Origin: Anolis sagrei
Taxonomy: Eukaryota; Chordata; Lepidosauria; Squamata; Anolidae
Direction: 5' to 3'
Length of the DNA stretch: 64,000 bases
Assembly: GCF_037176765.1 (NCBI RefSeq)
Contig: NC_090034.1
Span: 89,870,000 to 89,933,999, forward strand
The first letter of the stretch is position 1, and every line of letters begins with the position of its first letter. Shown here in pieces: positions 8,343 to 19,901 of this stretch. The translations under genes and the position numbers were made by a program. Under the pieces are notes generated by a model. The model was not told where the DNA came from. It did no database searches and saw only the letters and a list, made by a program, of their open reading frames with translations.

Positions 8343-9119
8343 TGTCAGGAGCAAACTAAAAAGTTGTATTGCATTTTTAAACAAACAAACAAACGAAACA
8401 CAAAGGTTGCAAGCTTGGTAGTTGATTAAATGTCCTTTGACCAGTAGCTGGCCACATGGAGTGCCTCTGGTGTTACAATAAGAAGGTCCTCCATTGTGCA
8501 TGTAGCACGGCTCAGGTTGCATTGCAGCAGGTGGTCAGTGGTTTGCTTTTCTCGCATGTCATGGATCTCACTTTGTAGCCCCATTTCTTAAGATTGGCTC
8601 TGCATCTCGTGGTGCCAGAGCGCAGTCTGTTCAGCACCTTCCAAGTTGCCCAGTTTTCTGTGTGCCCAGGGGGGAGTCTCTCATTTGGTATCAGCCATTG
8701 ATTGAGGTTCTGGGTTTGAGCCTGCCACTTTTGGACTCTCGCTTGCTGAGGTGTTCCAGTGAGTGTCTCTGTAGATCTTAGAAAGCTATTTCTTATTTAA
8801 GTCGTTGACATGCTGGCTGATACCCAAACGGGATGAGCTGGAGATGTCACTGCCTTGGTCCTTTCACTATTGGCTACTAATTCCTGGCTGATATCAGGTG
8901 GTGCAATACCGGCTAAACAGTGTAATTTCTCCAGTGGTGTAGGGCACAGACACCCCGTGATAATGTGGCATGTCTCATTAAGAGCCACATCTACTGTTTT
9001 AGTGTGGTGAGATGTGTTCCACACTGGGCATGCATGCTCAGCAGCAGAGTAGCATAGCGCAAGGGCAGATGTCTTCACTGTGTCTGATTGTGATCCCCAG
9101 GTTGTACCAGTCAGCTTTC
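8343..9119 (-). mobile_element. LINE fragment, possibly Vingi/I-like
   Basis: The - strand reads, in pieces, VDVALNETCHIITGCLCPTP, LEKLHCLAGIAPPDIS and ERTKAVTSPAHPVW. This is the C-terminal region of a non-LTR ORF2, followed by a ~350-bp 3' region ending GCTCCTGACACGATAAAT. The same family lies at 40440-41325 (+) and 53560-55055 (-). I cannot fix its clade; Vingi of the I group is known in Anolis and is my best guess. Confidence 0.65.
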
Positions 9120-9228
9120 GAGGTAAAACAAGTGGAATGTATGTATTTATGCATCTGTGGAATATCCAGGGTGGGAGGAAGAACCCTTGTCTGAAGGTTG
9201 CAATTAGCAAGCTTGATTAGCATTTAGT
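9120..9228 (-). mobile_element. Penelope-like fragment
   Basis: CATCTGTGGAATATCCAGGG, GAACCCTTGTCTGAAGG and CTTGATTAGCATTTAG match the repeat at 15250-15350 in the same orientation. About 105 bp. Confidence 0.6.
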
Positions 9229-9229
9229 C

Positions 9230-9556
9230 AAGGTAAAGGTTTCCCTCGGACATGAAGTCCAGTCGTATCCGACTCTGGGGGATGGTCTCATCTCCATTTC
9301 TACACCGAAAAGGCGGTCTTATCCATAGACACCTCCAAGGTCATGTGGCCAGCATGACTGCGTGGAGCGCCGTTACCTTCCTGCTGGAGTGGTACCTATT
9401 GATCTACTCACATTTGAATGTTTTTGAACTTCTAGGTCAGCAGAAGCTGGGGCTAACAGTGGGAGCTCACCCCGCTCCCCGGATTCAAACTGCTGACCTT
9501 TTAGTCAGCAAGTTCAGCAGCTCCGTGGTTTAACCCACTGTGCCATCGGGGTTCCA
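9230..9556 (-). mobile_element. Sauria SINE, full length
   Basis: It runs from the tail GGTAAAGGTTTCCCTCGGAC to the head GTTTAACCCACTGTGCCATC, inverted. The tRNA-like promoter region (GATTCAAACTGCTGACC as box-B remnant) is recognisable. Confidence 0.9.
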
Positions 9557-9996
9557 TTATATTTATAGAAATATATTCTATATGCCCATAATAGATCTGG
9601 AAATGATGTTGATAAAACACATTGCAGATTAGATCTTGAAAGCAAGAAGGGTCTGTCTGTTTTCCCCATCCTAAAATCCTTGAGTTGTTCTTACCCATCT
9701 GTGTCATGTTTTGGTGCTATTTGCTAAAACTTCCCCCTTCCCTTCACTGCTCTGTTGGCAGGGTTCCTTTCTCAATGAGCCCATTGTCCACAGCTCATGC
9801 TGCACCTGCAAGTCAGGAGCTTCTCAAGAGGGAAGGCGGAGGAAGTGATGACAACACATCTCCAGCTTCGCTCTCTGCCTCTCTCCGTTTTTAAAATAAA
9901 ATACCAACAACTTCATCTTCCAGGCATGGATGCTTGCCAAGACCTGTTTTTGCAATACCCACTGGGTTCCTTTCTCAGCAAAATTACAAAAAGTCT
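9557..9996. other. No gene seen
   Basis: Anonymous DNA between two SINEs. A duplicated phrase, GGGTTCCTTTCTCA, occurs near 9761 and 9964. No exon or element end is recognised. Confidence 0.45.
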
Positions 9997-10323
9997 CAGT
10001 AAAAGATAAAGGTTTTCCCCTGACATTAAGTCCAGTCGTATCTGACTCTGCAGGTTGGTGCTCATCTCCATTTCTAAGAGCCGGCATTGTCCGTAGACAG
10101 CTCCAAGGTCATGTGGCCATCATGACTGCATGGAGTGCCGTTACCTTTCCACCTGAGCGGATCTATTAATCTACTCACATTTGCATATTTTTGAACTGCT
10201 AGGTTGGCAAAAGCTGGGGCTGACAGTGGAAGCTCACGCCGCTCCCCAGATTCAAACCTGTGATCTTTTGGTCAACAAGCTCAGCCACTCAGCCGTTTAA
10301 CCCACTGTGCCACCGGGGGCTCC
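9997..10323 (-). mobile_element. Sauria SINE, full length, with TSD
   Basis: A complete inverted copy. ACAAAAAGTCT flanks it at about 9986-9996 and 10325-10335, a target duplication of 11 bp. Confidence 0.9.
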
Positions 10324-10385
10324 CACAAAAAGTCTTATGGCACTGTAAAGGGCAACATATTTTCTTTAGCATAAACTTTTATGGA

Positions 10386-10700
10386 GTCAACCGGTGGTGC
10401 AGCAGGTTAAACCGCTGAGCTGCTGAACTTGCTGACTGAAAGGTCACAGGTTTGAATCTGGGGAGCAGGGTGAGCTCCCGCTGTTAGTCCCACCTTCTGC
10501 CAACCTAGCAGTTCAAAAACATGCAAATGTGAGTAGATCAATAGGTACCACTCTGGCGGGAAGGTAATGGCAGTCATGTCGGCCACACAACCTTGGAGGT
10601 GTCTATGGACAATGCCACTCTTTGGCTTAGAAATGGAGTTGAGCGCAACCCCCAGAGTCGAACACGACTGGACTTAATATCAGGGGAAAACCTTTACTGA
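10386..10700 (+). mobile_element. Sauria SINE, full length
   Basis: The head GGTTAAACCGCTGAGCTGCT and the tail CACGACTGGACTTAATATCA are both present. It lies head-to-head with the copy at 9997-10323. Confidence 0.9.
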
Positions 10701-10754
10701 CCAAACTTTCATAAGCCACAGGCTGCAATCCACACAGGCTTAGGCCAAATATAA

Positions 10755-11130
10755 CATAGCCCCTTGATGGATTGTCACCTTGTCGTGGTAAAGGGGCTTG
10801 CGTGTTCCAATGAACTTGTGGGCATAACCATCAGAGTCATTCACAGGGCAAGTTGCAGACCGAACACAATCCCAAGACCTCAACGGCAGAACAAGCAGAA
10901 GATAATATGGTGCATGTTATAATGGCTGTGAAGGTGGAAGAAGGATGCAACAGATTGATATGCCACCATCGTCATGTTAACCACACCACTGGTTGGGACC
11001 CTCATTCTGTGAAGACTGTGTTGATCAGCTATGCAACATTCACCACACATTAAGAAACCTCACGTACAGGCGTCTTCCAAGAATTTGTAAGACCATCATA
11101 CTCAGACAATGAGGGATAATCTAAATAAGT
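10755..11130 (+). mobile_element. RTE-like LINE, internally deleted
   Basis: It opens with GATGGATTGTCACCTTGTCG and TAAAGGGGCTTGCGTG, the 5' region of a widespread vertebrate LINE. It ends with TCAGACAATGAGGGATAATC and TAAATAAGTAAAT, a degenerate (TAAG)n tail. Nearly all coding sequence between is gone. Confidence 0.55.
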
Positions 11131-11367
11131 AAATATAACATGTTAGTTTTTAAGGTGCTACTATAAACCCTATTTCATTTTAAATAATGCAGTAACTTTC
11201 CCCATATTCTAGCAAGGAGGAATGGGAGAAACCAGGAAGAATAAGAAGGTAAACAACTGAGCTGGGTTTACATCAGCTAAGAACATTCATCTTAATTTCC
11301 TGGAGTATGAAATCATTCTGAAATTCAACCTGGTTAGCTATTGTCATGTGTTGTCAAGTCAACTTTA

Positions 11368-11405
<38 letters not shown>

Positions 11406-12155
11406 GAAGAAGAAGAAGAAGAACCAGCAACCTTCATCAAGACTTATTATTAAAAGTCCTGCTCAGATTTTACTAACGGAGTTGTTGCTGCCTTGATGAA
11501 AGGCCCATCTACACTGTCCACTTAATGCAAGGCTGGTCCAGAGTAGCAGCATTTCTATCTCGTCTTGACAGTGGGAGTCTTGATGAGCTACCTTTAACTC
11601 TATCACTTTTTTGTCACTGTAGTGACAACCACCGAGCTCTTCGCCATTGCAGGATGCCTTTGCCAATGTTAACAACTCTGCCTACGTGACTTGGAGAGGG
11701 GCGGGGTAAAGAGTAGCATGAGTGACTTTGATGACATTAACAGGATGGTGGCACTGACCCATGTGAATAAGGAACCAATTCCAAATAAGAACCGGTCCTG
11801 CTATTTACAGCACCACAAAGCACGCAGCTGCCCTGATTTTTCCTAAAGTGGGTCAAAAACCATGTTCATTCGTTTTACCCCATGCCGAGAGTAGGAAAAA
11901 ACCTGCTCGGACACCCAGGAGGAACCTCTCAGTCACTTTGGAGTTTTGGCCGAAGTGGTCTAGCCATCTATAAAATACTTTTACTACTGTGTTGCATTTC
12001 ACAGTGAGTCTTATTTTCTCATGATGCTCTTAAACATTGGATAGATAAACAAGACTTGGACACATATGGCCAAGCAATATCAGTGCAGTCAAGATGACAA
12101 AGCTATAAATGAGGAAAGACAGAGACATTTGGAGAGGCTGCAACAGTTTGCTTTT
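11131..12155. other. No gene seen; (AAT)n(AAG)n microsatellite
   Basis: A trinucleotide run lies at 11369-11421. The rest is unassigned; open frames are short and lack recognisable motifs. Confidence 0.5.
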
Positions 12156-12163
12156 GTCTAGAC

Positions 12164-12733
12164 CAGTGGTTCCCAGGCTGTGGTCCCTAAAAACCAAAAT
12201 ATGGTCTGCGGACTCATCATTACTACACCGTTGCAACAAGAGTGACCGATCTCGTGAAACCCTCTTATAGTGCCTGCCAAGGCAACAGGAATGTTGGTAG
12301 GGGAGAAGCTGACTACCCATGAAAGCACGACAAGACTCCTGACTACTGCTTCTCCTCTTCCTCCTTCCCTCCCCCTGAGCGGAACAATTCTATGTGATGC
12401 CTGGAAGCAGGGCACCTTGGTGTCTTCATTTTTAGGTCTGTTCCTGGGGTTATGTGGTGTGCTGATTCAAAAAATTGCATTGGATAGACCACATCTGCTC
12501 TAGATAATTAAATATGGTTTTCTGTGGGCAAACAGATGACAACTACTGGATGGCATATGTTCTGTATCAGAAACTAAAGCCGATGTGGTCTATCCAATGC
12601 AATTTTCTGAATCAGCACCCCAAATAACCAAACCGAATCTAAAGTTGACCAAAAACCGATTCATATCCCTTTTGGTACTAATGTTGGAGAGTGGTCCCTG
12701 GTCAAAGTGATCCCTGGTCAAAAAAAGCCACTG
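12164..12733 (+). mobile_element. hAT-type element, 570 bp, foldback interior
   Basis: The left end is CAGTGGTTCCCAGGCTGTGG and the right end AAAAAAAGCCACTG. Flanks GTCTAGAC and GTATGGAC are a decayed 8-bp duplication. Inside, GCTGATTCAAAAAATTGCAT (12461-) pairs with ATGCAATTTTCTGAATCAGC (about 12597-12617). A related element lies at 51963-52646. No transposase is present. Confidence 0.75.
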
Positions 12734-13930
12734 GTATGGACCTAGTGGGAATGGCACACTTTTGCCCCTTCCTATCTTCTCCCTCCTACTGAATGCAAGC
12801 TACTTTTGCACTTTGAGCTTAGTATGTAGCAACAGAAGTAAACTGGACAAAGTGGGAAAGTGTGAGGAGGGGGGAAGAAACAGGGATATTAAAAAGAACA
12901 GCGGAAAAGTATGAATCACAACTCTCCAAGCCAAATTGGGGCAGTTGAAGGATATAAGCTGAAGTACAATTCGTTCTGATTTATGTTTCCCTTGTGTCTG
13001 TGATTTCCTGGGGAAAGTAATTTAATAATAATAAAAAAAAAGAACTTTCATCCGGAGCTGAACACAGAACAAGCGGTGAAGATGCTGCCAAAACAAACAG
13101 GTCATTTAGTTTTGAGTAGGGACACACAGCAGGAGTGGGGGAAAGAGAGGGGAGTCAGCAGATCACCTGTCCGTCAGGAGAGGCTTATATATAAGAGAGG
13201 GAGAGATGCTTTGGCTGCACATACTGGGTTACTGATTACCTCTGTGGCACCTTTCTGAGCAGAACTGGGGACAAGGGAGGCAAAGACCATCCAGGAGGTG
13301 GGCAAAGAAGCAGCGGTTCCCACCAACTTCCCTATTCCATCGTCACTAATGTGTAAAAGCACAAATATACCTGAGCTTGTGGTCAAAATGAAAATTTTCT
13401 TCCAGAGGTAGGAGACTTCCTCTCACCCTATGCTCAAAAACTCAGCTTTTGTAAAGGCTTGTAGTTTGTCTAAGTGAGCAAAGTACACAGCTACCCAGCC
13501 AACTATGAAGGAGCAGGGAACATAGGGCACCAGAAAGAGTTACTTTCAAAATGCAATTCTTTTTTACTTGCACATTTATGTCCTTTCCATCTATGCAGGT
13601 CTTCAGGACTGTAAATTCTAATTAGAACAAACATGCAGCCATTACCAATAATTGTCAACTAACTAGGGAAAAAACATTTATAGATAAGGTTCAAATTCAA
13701 AACAATCCATTTTAAAGGTGCTTCGCCTATGCCTATTTAAAATAACAATGTTGTTAAGATTTAAGAAAGACTAGCAAAGGTATAACAATAAACAATTCAT
13801 TCTATGAGTCACGACAGATGTATGGAGCCACCTTGGATGTAAAATAAGTGTGTATTAATGAACATACCCTCCAACATTTCACAAATGAATACTGGGCCAC
13901 TAGGGTTGACTGTTCAACGTAGATTTTAAC
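12734..13930. other. No gene seen; TATA-like site near 13187
   Basis: About 1.2 kb of unassigned DNA. GGCTTATATATAAGAGAGG (13183-13201) resembles a TATA box about 30 bp before a possible start region, but no exon with clear splice sites or reading frame follows, so it is not called as a promoter. Confidence 0.35.
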
Positions 13931-14329
13931 CCTGTCTGGAAGTGGCCTAGCATTGCCTTCACCAGTTGTATCTTTCACCCTTCAGCAAAGGATATGTCCA
14001 AACCGCTTTGGATACTGGGGACATACTCTCCAACTGTCCCAATATGGCAAGAACAATCCCGGTCACTTTTTGACATGGTATGTGTGTTCCTCACTCATAA
14101 TGTTTGCCATCTTGACCAAATAGTAGAATGTGGTCAAGATGGCAAATTTATGACGGAGGATTAATTGGGACTGTTCCTGCCATATCAGTACAGTTGGAGA
14201 GCATCCTTTGCTTAAGGGTGAAAGGTACAACTGGTGAGTGTATCCTTTGCTGAAGGGTGGACATATCCTTTGCTGAAGGGTGAAAGATACGACTGGTGAA
14301 AACAATGTTAGGCCACATCCAGACAACGG
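13931..14329. mobile_element. Foldback element, ~400 bp
   Basis: The left arm (CCTGTCTGGAAGTGGCCTAG, CACCAGTTGTATCTTTCACC) pairs with the reversed right arm (14260-14329: GGTGAAAGATACGACTGGTG, GGCCACATCCAGACAACGG). The centre at about 14105-14155 also pairs (GCCATCTTGACCA / TGGTCAAGATGGC). The right arm contains an extra TCCTTTGCTGAAGGGTG subrepeat. Confidence 0.65.
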
Positions 14330-14862
14330 TCAAACCCGTGGGTTTTTGTCGCCACAAGCTGCCCAAAACCCAGCCACCCAGAAATCCCCCTCCAAAAAAA
14401 ATAACCTCAAAAGAAAGAAAAACCTGCCAGGCCACCATAAAGGTCCTCCTTCAGTTCTCCTAACATGATGCACCAGGAGATTGGGGGAGGGAGTGATTTT
14501 CCTCTTCACCCATATACCCCATCTCCAGGTGCATCATTTCTATGCACGGGAAGACTAAAGGAATGCTTTGATGGTAGCCTGGTAAATTTTTCTTTCTTTT
14601 AAGGGGTTATTTTGGGAGAAGGGATGGGTACCTTCTTGAGTTTTCAGGTTAATTTGATGCAGTTCCCGGACCCAATCTACACTGGTTCTACACCTGGTAA
14701 GACCCAGAACTTACTTAAGATCTGGTTCTTACCAGGTGTCTAATTAATTCAGAACAAAGCATAGAAGCTTTGCCTTGTTCCAAATTAATTCACTTTTACC
14801 CGAGGCATCAGCTAAAAGTGTGACAGTTCCCGCATTTTGGGGCCTGTCTGGAAGGGCCCTCA
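14312..14862. mobile_element. Possible DNA element sharing the foldback end
   Basis: It starts GGCCACATCCAGACAACGG and ends GGGCCTGTCTGGAAGGGCCC, again inverted, so a second, longer element may begin where the foldback ends. Inner sequence shows partial pairing (TGCACCAGGAGATTGGGGGA against CCCCATCTCCAGGTGCATCA). Boundaries are uncertain. Confidence 0.4.
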
Positions 14863-15094
14863 GATGAAAGAGATCTTTGTTCTGATTCTACGTGTCCTTT
14901 TAATGTTCTTACATTTTTATTCTTATTTAGCCCTATGGCAACAGAGTAGAACTTTGTTATAAACTACAACTCTCCCCCCTCCTATAGACATATGTTCCAC
15001 TTGAAAGTGTCTTTATTCCACAGCAATTAATTACCTGCAGTATTTGCTTCTGTGATTTTCATGCATCTGACACAATGGCCTACAGTCCACAAAA

Positions 15095-15602
15095 TGTGTT
15101 GTCGGAGGCTTTCATGGTCAGAATCACTGGGTTATTGTGAGTTTTCCGGGCTGTATGGCCATGTTCCAGAGGCATTCCATCCTGACGTTTTGCCCACATC
15201 TATGGCAGGCATTCTCAGAGGTTGTGAGGTCTGTTGGAAACTAGGCAAGTGAGATTTATATATCTGTGGAATGTCCAGGGTGGGAGAAAGAACTCTTGTC
15301 TGCTTGAGACAAGTATGTATGTTGCAATTAGCCAACTTGATTAGCATTTAATGGCCTTGTAGCATCAAAGCCTGGTTGATTGCTACCTGGGGGATCCTTT
15401 GTTGGGAGGTGTTAGCTGGCCCTGATTGATTATTGTCTGGAATTCCCCTGTTTTTTTAGTGTTGCTTTTTATTTACTGTCCTGATTTTAAATATTTTTTA
15501 AAATACTGGTAGCTAGATTTTGCTCATTTTCATGGTTTCCTCCTTTCTGTTGAAATTGTCTACATGCTTGTGGATTTCAATGGCTTCTCTGCGTAGTCTG
15601 AC
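15095..15602 (-). mobile_element. Penelope-like element fragment
   Basis: At its inner end the - strand reads RLRREAIEIHKHVDNFNR then KEETMKM, which resembles the C-terminal end of Penelope-like ORFs beyond the GIY-YIG nuclease. The 3' region (15110-15450) contains CTGTATGGCCATGTTCCAGA and GACGTTTTGCCCACATCTAT, found in many copies in this window. It is a broken fragment. Confidence 0.6.
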
Positions 15603-15918
15603 ATGGGAAAAACAGGGGCCAGCTAACACCTTCCAACAAAGGACCATCCAGGTAGCAATCAGCCAGGCTTTGAAGCTACAAGGCCATTAAATGATAGTCA
15701 AGATGGCCAATGATGACATTCATGCTTGCCTCAAGCAGACAAGAGTTCTTTCTCCCACCCTCGACATTCCACAGATATATAAACCCCACTTGCTTAGTTT
15801 GTAACAGACCTCACAACCTCTGGGGATGCCTGCTATAGATGTGGGTGAAATGTCAGGAGAGAATGCTTCTGGAACATGGCCATACAGCTCAGAAAACTCA
15901 CAGCAACCCAATCCACAA
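15603..15918 (+). mobile_element. Penelope-like fragment, inverted to its neighbour
   Basis: From GGGGCCAGCTAACACCTTCC to CATGGCCATACAGCTCAGAA the same 3' region is present in the opposite direction, so 15095-15918 is an inverted pair meeting near 15602. Confidence 0.65.
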
Positions 15919-16485
15919 AATGCTATGCTGCAATAGATTTAGGGGTTTATTAAGATGCCACTGGACCCTAGAGCTTCATAGGACAGACTGTCCTGAGCTG
16001 TCAACTGTCTATCCTTGCCTTGACCTTTCTCCAAGAAGTAGGAAGTAACTCTAGCTTTGCTTAGGAAGTAGTGCTCTTCGGAAGCTGTCAAGAATTTCAG
16101 ATGCCTTAGACTGAATGGCTTTCATTAGATGCTGTCCTTCAGGGATCATATTTCTGTTTGGTTTTTTTTAAAAAAAAAATCTCCCTAACAAAGCCTAATT
16201 GTTACTTTATTCCCTTGGCAGTTAATGAAAGAAAGTACTTTCCCTCTCTCTGTCATCATCTGTTTGAAACACACACAAACATGCATAAGGCTTTTAAGGC
16301 TGCAGTGGAAGTTTGCGCTCAATTAAATTTCTTGGGACCAATATTCACAAATTAAATCCAGGAAACTCTGAAGACTTTGGTTTCTCAGATCTTTTGCTCT
16401 TGGACCAATTACTGGACAAAGGAATTTCAAATACATTCCAAAAAGGATGTGCTAAACAAGAATTTGTTGAAAGTTTTAAGTACAG
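15919..16485. other. No gene seen
   Basis: Unassigned intergenic sequence with short A/T runs. No exon or repeat boundary recognised. Confidence 0.45.
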
Positions 16486-16803
16486 CCATCCAGGCCCATA
16501 GCCAGGATTTCGGGGGTTTTTTTTGGGGGGGGGCTGAATTTTTTTCAGGGGAGGTTTCGGGGGGGCTGAGTTTCGGGGTGGGGGCTGAGTCTGAGTGAAA
16601 GAGGGTCTAGCCTAGCAAACCTTTTGTATCGTTACCCCAATATCCCCATGCATATGGGATATATTGAGTATGGTGATCAGATCATGATATGAATAAACAT
16701 AACAGTTTAAGTAATGCACCAGTAAGGCCTTTTCACGAACCACCATGAGAATTTCGGGGGGAGGGGGCTGAAGCCCCCCGACCCCCCCCCCCCCCCCAGC
16801 TGG
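16486..16803. mobile_element. G/C-tract DNA element remnant
   Basis: It begins GGCCCATAGCCAGGATTTCG followed by G runs and repeated GGGGCTGA. It ends with GGCTGAAGCCCCCCGACC, a long C run and CAGCTGGGATTAAGG. The GTAGCCAGGATTTCG/GGGGGGCTGA motif at inverted ends is common in non-autonomous DNA transposons. The family is not determined. Confidence 0.45.
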
Positions 16804-16887
16804 GATTAAGGACATAAAATCCCATGAAAGTGAAAAAACCACAAATAAGGAATTGCTATTTTTATTTTATTTCATTTTATTTTATTT

Positions 16888-17226
16888 AGGAGCCCCCGGT
16901 GGTGCAGTGGGTTAAACCGCTGAGCTTCCGAACTTGCTGATCGAAAGGTCGCAGGTTCAAATCCGGGGAATGGTGTGAGCTCCCTCTGTTATTCCCAGCT
17001 TCTGCCAACCTAGCAGTTCAAAACCATGCAAATGTGAGTAGATCAATAGGTACCACTCCGGCGGGAAAGTAACAGCGCTTCATGCAGTCATGCCGGTCAC
17101 ATGACCTTGGAGGTGTCTACCGACAACGCTGGCTCTTTGGCTTAGAAATTGAGATGAGCACCACCACCCCAGAGTCGGATACGACTGGACCTATTGTCAG
17201 GGAAAAACCTTTTACCTATTTTTTTT
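16888..17226 (+). mobile_element. Sauria SINE, full length
   Basis: The head GAGCCCCCGGTGGTGCAGTG with box-B-like GGTTCAAATCC and the tail GGATACGACTGGACCTATTG are present. It is one of the best preserved copies. Confidence 0.92.
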
Positions 17227-17599
17227 TAATTACACAAGAGAACACCTCTTTGAAAATCTAGGTCTTCCAGCATAACTTTATGGTCAATTTCTCCTGGAAA
17301 ATTAACAGAATTGCATTGCAGGACCAAGATATTCTTAGAGTGGTATTCACTCTAGGAAACCCCATATCTTTCAGAATGGCTAGATTAAATTGACCATAGA
17401 GATGTTATCAAAAATTAGACACCCATACATTCGTTAAAAATCAGACAATTTGATTTTCTGGATGTGTTTTCTCATGTTATCTCTCATAGTTGAGGTCTAC
17501 CTATGATGTCTCTCATCTTTTTAAGTAGAAGAATTTGTACATTAAAATCTGACTAAATATTTTTCCTCCATTGTATGTGAAAGGATGCCATAAGGAAGA

Positions 17600-18140
17600 G
17601 AGAGAGCTGCCCTGGAAACTAGGACTTGGAGCAATGGGTTCACATAACAGGAAAGGAGATTCCATCTCAACAACAGGAAGAACTTCTTGACCATAAGAGC
17701 TACTCAGCAGTGGAACTCTCTGCATCAGAGTGTGGTGGAAGCTCCTTCCATGGAAGCTTTTAAACAGAGGCAGGTTGGACATCTGTCAGGGATACTTTGA
17801 TTGTGCTTTTCCTGCATGGAAGGGGGTTGGACTGAAGGGGAACAGCATGTTCAACATGCTACTTTATCACACTAGAGAATAAATCCACTTTAAATCCGGT
17901 TTCTGCCTCCTGCAGAATTCTGGGGTTTGTAGTTTAGTGAGGCTGTTAAAGGCTCCTCCCTAAACTACAAACCCCAGAATTCTGCAGGAGGCAGCAACTG
18001 GATTTTAAGTGGATTCATTCTCTACTGTGATGGAGTCACAATGACTTTGTCACACTAGAGAATAAATCCACTTAAAATGGTCTCTTCCATCTCTATTATT
18101 GGTCTCTTCCAACTCTATTATTGTATGAGTCTATGATTTT
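17600..18140 (+). mobile_element. CR1 LINE 3' end interrupted by a MITE
   Basis: CR1 ORF2 end and 3' sequence run 17600-17838 (to GGGTTGGACTGAA). They resume at about 18079 (GGTCTCTTCCATCTCTATTA, with the phrase repeated) and end near 18140. The interruption is the palindromic MITE below. Confidence 0.8.
17863..18078. mobile_element. Palindromic MITE (CACACTAGAGAATAAATCC)
   Basis: The left arm TCACACTAGAGAATAAATCC...CTGCCTCCTGCAGAATTCTG pairs with the right arm ending AAGTGGATTCATTCTCTACT. A second start of the left end follows at 18051-18078. The same family lies at 48106-48282. Confidence 0.75.
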
Positions 18141-18747
18141 GACAATAGCTGATGTCTCCTCGTGCCCTGTATTGTTATTCAGGCTATGCTATAAATGCTA
18201 TAACTGCAATATAGTATTGTGAACTGAAAGCAACGGTGGGACTTGGTAGATGTTATGGCCACAGTTATTGTTTGTTGTCTGTTTGCCTTCCTGCTCAGTT
18301 TCAGGGCCCATTCCAGTGAAGGAGCAGCCTAATAAAGAAAAGATGCCATTTCAGTTCTACCTCCAATATCAGCTAAGGCATGTGTATCTTTTTTTGTTTG
18401 TCTGTCTTTAAAAAAAAACCAACTGCATGGATTTTATTTGCTCCCCTTTCCTAGCTTCACCTTAGATGAGGCTTTCCCCATGTTGAGTTTATTTGGTCAC
18501 AATGGGAGTGGGGGGGATGACTGTGGCATAATGAGGGATAGGCAAATGGTGAGCTTTCTGAGCTTGACCTGTTTCTGCAAATACAAAAGCATTCTGCGGG
18601 TGGTAAGCCAGCATTCACTTCATGGGTTTGGAGGGAGGAGCACTGGTCCAGGGAGCTTCCTTGGATTTGGGTGGAAATGAGTACTAGAGCTGTGTGTCTT
18701 CTGCATACAGATGACACAGAACTCAAAAATTCTGGATGACCTCACCT
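18141..18747. other. No gene seen
   Basis: Unassigned. A phrase after a CAG at about 18301 (GGCCCATTCCAGTGAAGG) could be read for about 25 residues, but no proper donor follows. Confidence 0.4.
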
Positions 18748-19350
18748 AGCGTTTTCATGTAGATTGGTTACCTCAAGATTAGACTTCTGTAATGCACTCT
18801 ACGTAGGGTTGTACTTGAAGACGGTTCGGAAACTACAGCTGATGCAAAGGTCGGCGACCAGATTGTTAACTGGAGCAAGTTACAGAGAGCAGTCAGCCCT
18901 CCTGTTTAAACAGCTCCATTGGCTGCCGATAAGTTTCTGGTCCCAATACAAGGTGCAGATTATCACCTATAAAGCTCTAAATGGTTCAGGACCTGCCTAT
19001 CTGCGCGACCGCCTCCTCCCTTACGAGCCCATGCAGTCCTTAAAATCTTCCAGGGATGCTCTTCTCTCGCTCCCACCCCTGTCTCGGGCACGACTGGTGG
19101 GGACAAGAGAGAGGGCATTCTCGGTGGTGGCCCCCCATCTCTGAAACTCCCTCCCCAGGGAGATTAGGCTGGCACCCTCCCTAGCCACATTCCGTAAGGA
19201 ATTAAAGACGTGGATGTTTCATCGTGCTTTCGATTGACGACTCCTATGACAAATGACCTGTATCATGACTTGAATTGTCATTCAATCTGATGTCCTATAC
19301 TATATTAACTGATCCTGTTAATTTAATCTGTTTTATTTTAATTTTATTTT
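18748..19350 (+). mobile_element. L2 LINE, ORF2 C-terminal end and 3' UTR
   Basis: Frame 18764-19144 reads SRLDFCNALYVGL, LQLMQRSATRLLTGA, FKQLHWLPI and YKALNGSGPAYLRDRLLPY. These are hallmarks of the L2/CR1-group ORF2 after the reverse transcriptase. The + frame is open for 126 residues, so it is fairly young, but it lacks the catalytic domains. Confidence 0.9.
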
Positions 19351-19901
19351 CTCTCTGCCAGTCTGTCCTTTGTTGTTGTTGTTCTGTAATTCCAACAATC
19401 AAATTCTCCCAATCTGATAAACAGATGCAACCTGGGCAAGAAGAGCAAGAAAGACTTTCATCACCAGTCATCACACCTGCAACAAACTTCATCCAATCTC
19501 TTCTTCCTACTGGCATGATCTGACACTCAATAGAAAATGGTTGGTACCATCCTCCAAAGAGTGTGAAAGCTTTCAGTCATGGGACAAATATAACCTAGGT
19601 CTCTAGAGAGCCTGTCCAACCATGAGGCAAAATGAGGCAGTTGTCTCAAGTGTCAAATCCCAAATACTGTGACTCAAAGACTCCTGTTCTCTTGGGTTGT
19701 CTGTTTACATTTATTTGATAGCAGTCTTCTCATGGATGCACATTTTAAAATAGCTGATATTATGACATTTGGTACATTACTCAGTTTGTTCATTTCATTT
19801 ATTTGATTTTTGCAGTCTGTTATTATGTATTTCCTGATGCTCATCTGCTTTCTGCAAAGACACCCCATATATGCATGTACTGCTTGTGATTTGGAGTTAA
19901 T

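Noticed and set aside
16900-16970. tRNA gene at the head of SINEs
   Set aside because: Box-A/box-B-like sequence belongs to tRNA-derived SINE heads; no cloverleaf with an acceptor stem is intact.
18300-18375. An extra exon (GPIPVKEQPNKEKMPF)
   Set aside because: It has a plausible acceptor, but no GT donor in phase and no domain support.
18764-19144. A 126-residue open frame as a host gene
   Set aside because: It reads as the C-terminal end of L2 ORF2 and is followed by L2 3' sequence.
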